This document shows positions 61,163 through 64,000 of a DNA stretch of 64,000 nt, one piece after another (the stretch's first letter is position 1; each line of letters starts with the position of its first letter). The stretch is taken from the NCBI RefSeq assembly GCF_022953055.1, contig NZ_JALJEJ010000001.1, forward strand, positions 682,001-746,000. The letters run 5' to 3'. The DNA is from Mucilaginibacter straminoryzae. Its GTDB lineage: Bacteria; Bacteroidota; Bacteroidia; Sphingobacteriales; Sphingobacteriaceae. Both the position numbers and the translations under genes were made by a program. The notes under the pieces were generated by a model, which saw only the letters and a program-made list of their open reading frames with translations, ran no database searches and had not been told where the DNA came from.

Positions 61163-61630
61163 ATGGAACCGCTACAACACAAAACAGAAGAAAATTCAAC
61201 ATTTGTAAAACAAGCACAAAACGGAAGAAATCTTTTCAAACCCACTGCTGCCTTTATCGGTGCATCCTGGTTTGCCTTGTTAACCGGGACGGTAGCTTAT
61301 TGCATTGGTTTATGGAACGCCAGTATGCAGCTGAACGAAAAAGGCTATTATTTCACTATTCTATTATTTGGCCTTTTTGCCGTCATCTCCGTGCAAAAGA
61401 GTGTGAGGGACCGGGCCGAAGGATTGGTGGTTACCGACCTTTACTACGGCCTGAGCTGGTTTGCCACCATCGCATCAATGGTATTACTAACTATCGGGCT
61501 ATGGAATGCAGACATTGCCAGAAGTGAGAAAGGTTTTTACGCCATGGCCTTCTGCTTAAGTATGTTTTCTGCCATTGCCGTACAAAAGAATACCCGCGAC
61601 GCAAAGTTGATTGGAGATAAAGAGCTGTAA
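61163..61630 (+). CDS. yiaA: YiaA/YiaB-family inner-membrane protein
   Basis: 155 residues. Four hydrophobic segments come in two related pairs: GASWFALLTGTVAYCIGLWN with FTILLFGLFAVISVQKSVRD, and GLSWFATIASMVLLTIGLWN with FYAMAFCLSMFSAIAVQKNT. The repeated SWFA...GLWN and ...AVQK..RD motifs are the YiaA-B family signature. Function is unknown in E. coli. A terminator follows. Confidence 0.85.
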   Translation: MEPLQHKTEENSTFVKQAQNGRNLFKPTAAFIGASWFALLTGTVAYCIGLWNASMQLNEKGYYFTILLFGLFAVISVQKSVRDRAEGLVVTDLYYGLSWFATIASMVLLTIGLWNADIARSEKGFYAMAFCLSMFSAIAVQKNTRDAKLIGDKEL

Positions 61631-61645
61631 CGTAGCGGTTGCTTC

Positions 61646-61684
61646 CCCCGCAGAGCTTTGCATAGCAAGCCTGCGGGGTTTTTA
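61646..61684 (+). terminator. Terminator after the YiaA-type gene
   Basis: CCCCGCAG/CTGCGGGG stem of 8 bp with a smaller inner GCTT/AAGC pairing, followed by T5. Confidence 0.8.
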
Positions 61685-61756
61685 ATTACCTTTCATTTCT
61701 TAGTTTCGAAATTATCGGCTATGTGAGCTATTCTTATGAGCTTCCGACCAGAAGCG

Positions 61757-62215
61757 TTACAGTTTGTACAACCGTTCATCAAACCTGAACGGTGTAATGG
61801 ATTCAATCTTTAACTCCCGGGCTTCTTCATGTAAGGGGTTGATCAATACGTTTTGTGAAAACGGGTCGACAACGCTGGGAACGTAAAGCAACAACGAGCT
61901 TTTAGCAGTTAGCCAGGCATTTCCGATCTTAGCAAGTGCCCTCGGGCCAGGGTAGGTGTTCCAATTTTGCGGCAGGTCTTGCGGATCGACGAAGAGGTTG
62001 GTGACCGAATCGGGAATGGTCATTTCAATCATTTGCAGATCATGGTGTATTTCACCGGTTTCCAAATGAACCAGTTTTTCTAAAATACATGTAGAGGATT
62101 GTGTGGAAGTATAAAGTACAGGTAAATGGTTGTGCCAGCGTGCCGTAGTTAATAAGCCGCCGCGACCGCTAAGGTCATCTGCATACTTTTCTCTGGCAAT
62201 ACGGTAAAGCTTCAT
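61757..62215 (-). CDS. RES-domain toxin
   Basis: 152 residues. The RES signature is visible as LYRIAREKYADDLSGRGG, TARWHNHLPVLYTSTQSS and CILEKLVHLE, with Arg, Glu and Ser at the named positions. RES toxins break down NAD+ to stop growth. The gene is downstream of the antitoxin with a four-base overlap, as usual for these pairs. Confidence 0.9.
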   Translation of the reverse strand: MKLYRIAREKYADDLSGRGGLLTTARWHNHLPVLYTSTQSSTCILEKLVHLETGEIHHDLQMIEMTIPDSVTNLFVDPQDLPQNWNTYPGPRALAKIGNAWLTAKSSLLLYVPSVVDPFSQNVLINPLHEEARELKIESITPFRFDERLYKL

Positions 62216-62706
62216 GAATAGAAACCGTATTCAATCTGCGAAAGCAGATCATCTACCAGCCGGACGCCCTCTGTAGTATCTAATAGTTGTAAAGGTGTAT
62301 GGTTACCTAATGCCAATTGCGCTCTTTCTAACCAGTGCTCTGCTGTAGCCTTGTCGCCCAAAATGTCTAATGCACGGGTGTAAATACGTGTAACTTCGTA
62401 CAGAAAGTTAGATTGCTCCGGTGAAAGGCGTTGCTCTGGCTTATACCTGTTCAACTGCCTTGTACTGATATGGAGCACTTGCGACAACTTTTCCCGGTCC
62501 ACACTCGTTTTTTCCAAAAAGGTATCGACACCAGCTTTAGGTAAGCCTAAACGAATAGTATCAATAATATCGTAACCACTGGCACTCTTAAGCGCCGTTT
62601 CGGTCCATTGGCTGCCATACAAAAACTTAAGCACGGCAGTTGCATTATCCTCAGCTTTAAGGATGCTGTTTACATCTAACTTGCGTTGTTTTATTTGGGC
62701 TGCCAT
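62212..62706 (-). CDS. Xre/MbcA/ParS-family antitoxin
   Basis: 164 residues. A HTH region at about 60-110 (REKLSQVLHISTRQLNRYK) and the C-terminal toxin-binding domain (about 110-164, ALDILGDKATAEHWLERAQ and NHTPLQLLDTTEGVRLVDDL). It neutralises the RES toxin by binding its cleft and represses the operon. An inverted repeat-like GACAAATGTC lies just upstream (62724-62733) and may be part of the operator. Confidence 0.9.
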   Translation of the reverse strand: MAAQIKQRKLDVNSILKAEDNATAVLKFLYGSQWTETALKSASGYDIIDTIRLGLPKAGVDTFLEKTSVDREKLSQVLHISTRQLNRYKPEQRLSPEQSNFLYEVTRIYTRALDILGDKATAEHWLERAQLALGNHTPLQLLDTTEGVRLVDDLLSQIEYGFYS

Positions 62707-62820
62707 ATGTCTACTAATATAAGGACAAATGTCTTGAAATGAAAATTGTTTTTATTAGTATCTCTTTGGTACTTCTATAGGTTTAATGCTTCTGTGGCAA
62801 TACAACAATGCTTTCCGTAG

Positions 62821-64000
62821 TTAACTTTGCTCTATCTCCTTCAGGCTGTCCATTTTTTTGTAAGCCAAAAAGCCTTTGATATCTTCAAAGTGTTCCCGAA
62901 CCCGTTTATTGCCGAACTCAAAAACCTTGGTAACCAGTCCGTCCAGGAAATCACGGTCGTGGGAAACCAGTATCAAAGTTCCATCGAAGTCCCTCAGCGC
63001 ATCCTTAATAATGTCTTTGGTTTTCATGTCCAGATGGTTGGTCGGCTCATCCAGGATCAGCAGGTTCACGGGTTCTAATAATAGCTTAATCATGGCCAGG
63101 CGCGTTTTCTCTCCGCCAGAAAGTACCTTTACTTTTTTCGTGGTATCATCGCCGCTGAACATAAATGCGCCCAGCAGATCGCGGATCTTCAGGGTACCAT
63201 CTGTTAAGGGGATTTGGTCGATGGTGTCGAATACCGTCAGGCTCTCATCCAGCAGCGCGGCCTGGTTTTGTGCGAAGTACCCTATTTTGGCGTTATGGCC
63301 GATCTTTAAGCTGCCTTCGAAATCAATTTCGTTCATGATCGCCTTGATCATGGTAGATTTACCTTCGCCGTTCTTACCCACAAAAGCCACCTTTTCGCCA
63401 CGTTCAATCACCATTGATGCGTTTTTGAAAACAACATGGTCGCCGTAACTTTTGCTAAGATCTTCTACCATAACAGGGTACTGACCAGATCTCGGAGAGG
63501 GTGGGAATTTCAACCTTAAAGCCGAGGTATCCACTTCGTCGATTTCGATCACTTCCAGCTTTTCCAGCATTTTTACCCGCGATTGTACCTGTAAGGTTTT
63601 GGAATAGGTTCCCTTAAAACGATCTATAAACTCTTGGTTGTCGGCAATAAAGCGCTGCTGTTCCTCGTAAGCCTTTAACTGGTGCTGGCGGCGCTCGGCA
63701 CGCAATTGCAGGTAATGGCTGTACTTGGCTTTGTAATCATATATCCGGCCCATGGTCACCTCGATGGTCCGGTTGGTAATATTGTCTACAAAGGCGCGGT
63801 CGTGCGAGATCACCATCACCGCATTGGCAGAATTGACCAGGAAATCTTCCAGCCATTGGATACTTTCAATATCCATGTGGTTGGTCGGCTCGTCCAGCAG
63901 AATCAGGTCGGGCTTTTTCAATAAGATCTTGGCCAGCTCGATCCGCATGCGCCAACCGCCAGAGAATTCTGAAGTCAGCCTGTTGAAGTCCGCACGTTCA
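62821..64000 (-). CDS. ABC-F ATPase, C-terminal part (cut by the window edge)
   Basis: 393 codons are visible; the N-terminus lies beyond base 64000. The frame is open to the edge and begins with the end of the first ATPase domain (TSEFSGGWRMRIELA, then LILLDEPTNHMD). The linker (EEQQRFIADNQEFIDRFKGT) is the ABC-F coiled coil. The second domain has Walker A VGKNGEGKST, signature LSGGEKTRLAM, and LLILDEPTNHLD. ABC-F proteins act on ribosomes and not in transport. It is one gene, not a short protein starting at 63948, because an earlier start must exist. Confidence 0.9.
   Translation of the reverse strand, partial: ERADFNRLTSEFSGGWRMRIELAKILLKKPDLILLDEPTNHMDIESIQWLEDFLVNSANAVMVISHDRAFVDNITNRTIEVTMGRIYDYKAKYSHYLQLRAERRQHQLKAYEEQQRFIADNQEFIDRFKGTYSKTLQVQSRVKMLEKLEVIEIDEVDTSALRLKFPPSPRSGQYPVMVEDLSKSYGDHVVFKNASMVIERGEKVAFVGKNGEGKSTMIKAIMNEIDFEGSLKIGHNAKIGYFAQNQAALLDESLTVFDTIDQIPLTDGTLKIRDLLGAFMFSGDDTTKKVKVLSGGEKTRLAMIKLLLEPVNLLILDEPTNHLDMKTKDIIKDALRDFDGTLILVSHDRDFLDGLVTKVFEFGNKRVREHFEDIKGFLAYKKMDSLKEIEQS

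Noticed and set aside
63948..64000. ABC-F gene starting at the ATG at 63948
   Set aside because: The frame stays open to the edge and the signature motif of the first domain lies before that ATG.

Overview
The window looks like a chromosomal segment of a Sphingobacteriaceae-type Bacteroidetes (Mucilaginibacter/Pedobacter-like). The support is the gene families present (TonB-dependent receptors with carboxypeptidase-like N-terminal domains, a GH140-type DUF4038 enzyme, a glutaminase A-like exoprotein), the lack of Shine-Dalgarno sequences before most starts, and several promoters of the form TTTG-N19/20-TANNTTTG, the Bacteroidetes pattern. The genus is an inference; no search could be run.

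Layout. 1-10.8 kb: end of a secreted glutaminase A-like protein, a 52-aa membrane protein, a divergent NarL-type response regulator and histidine kinase, a leftward four-gene sugar operon (aldo/keto reductase, lactonase-type amidohydrolase, mutarotase, zinc dehydrogenase) that fits non-phosphorylative L-fucose oxidation, a divergent GH140-type secreted glycosidase, a VOC protein and a one-domain response regulator. 10.95-11.16 kb: two tRNA-Leu genes (CAG, GAG) behind a consensus promoter.

11.16-37.1 kb: a phage-particle cluster, nearly all leftward. In transcription order it has a divergent S24 repressor with operator, two small unknown genes, terminase small and large subunits, a tail-chaperone-like gene with a probable -1 frameshift, large tail/baseplate proteins, an AT-rich block of four paralogous single-pass membrane proteins with a repeated promoter-like element, tape measure, a small protein, ClpP-type prohead protease, capsid, portal, connector, fibres (one collagen-like, one leucine-rich), holin, GH108-type endolysin and a spanin-like protein next to tRNA-Leu(GAG). 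I see no integrase, transposase, replication or recombination gene and no flanking repeat. This suggests an immobile particle-producing element (PBSX- or GTA-like) or a decayed prophage.

37.2-40.9 kb: small regulators and hypotheticals, a membrane metallophosphoesterase and a HAD phosphatase. 41.4-45.8 kb: a rightward glycosylation operon (two GT4, a GmhB-like phosphatase, a GT9, a cupin). 45.9-51.9 kb: housekeeping and stress genes (SDR, GNAT, another GT9, CDF transporter, beta-hydroxyacid dehydrogenase, methyltransferase). 52.0-59.3 kb: two tandem siderophore-uptake modules, each a TonB-dependent receptor followed by a PepSY membrane protein, with near-identical promoter/operator sequences. 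59.5-64 kb: a large helical protein, a YiaA-type membrane protein, a RES/Xre toxin-antitoxin pair and the C-terminal part of an ABC-F ATPase cut by the window edge.
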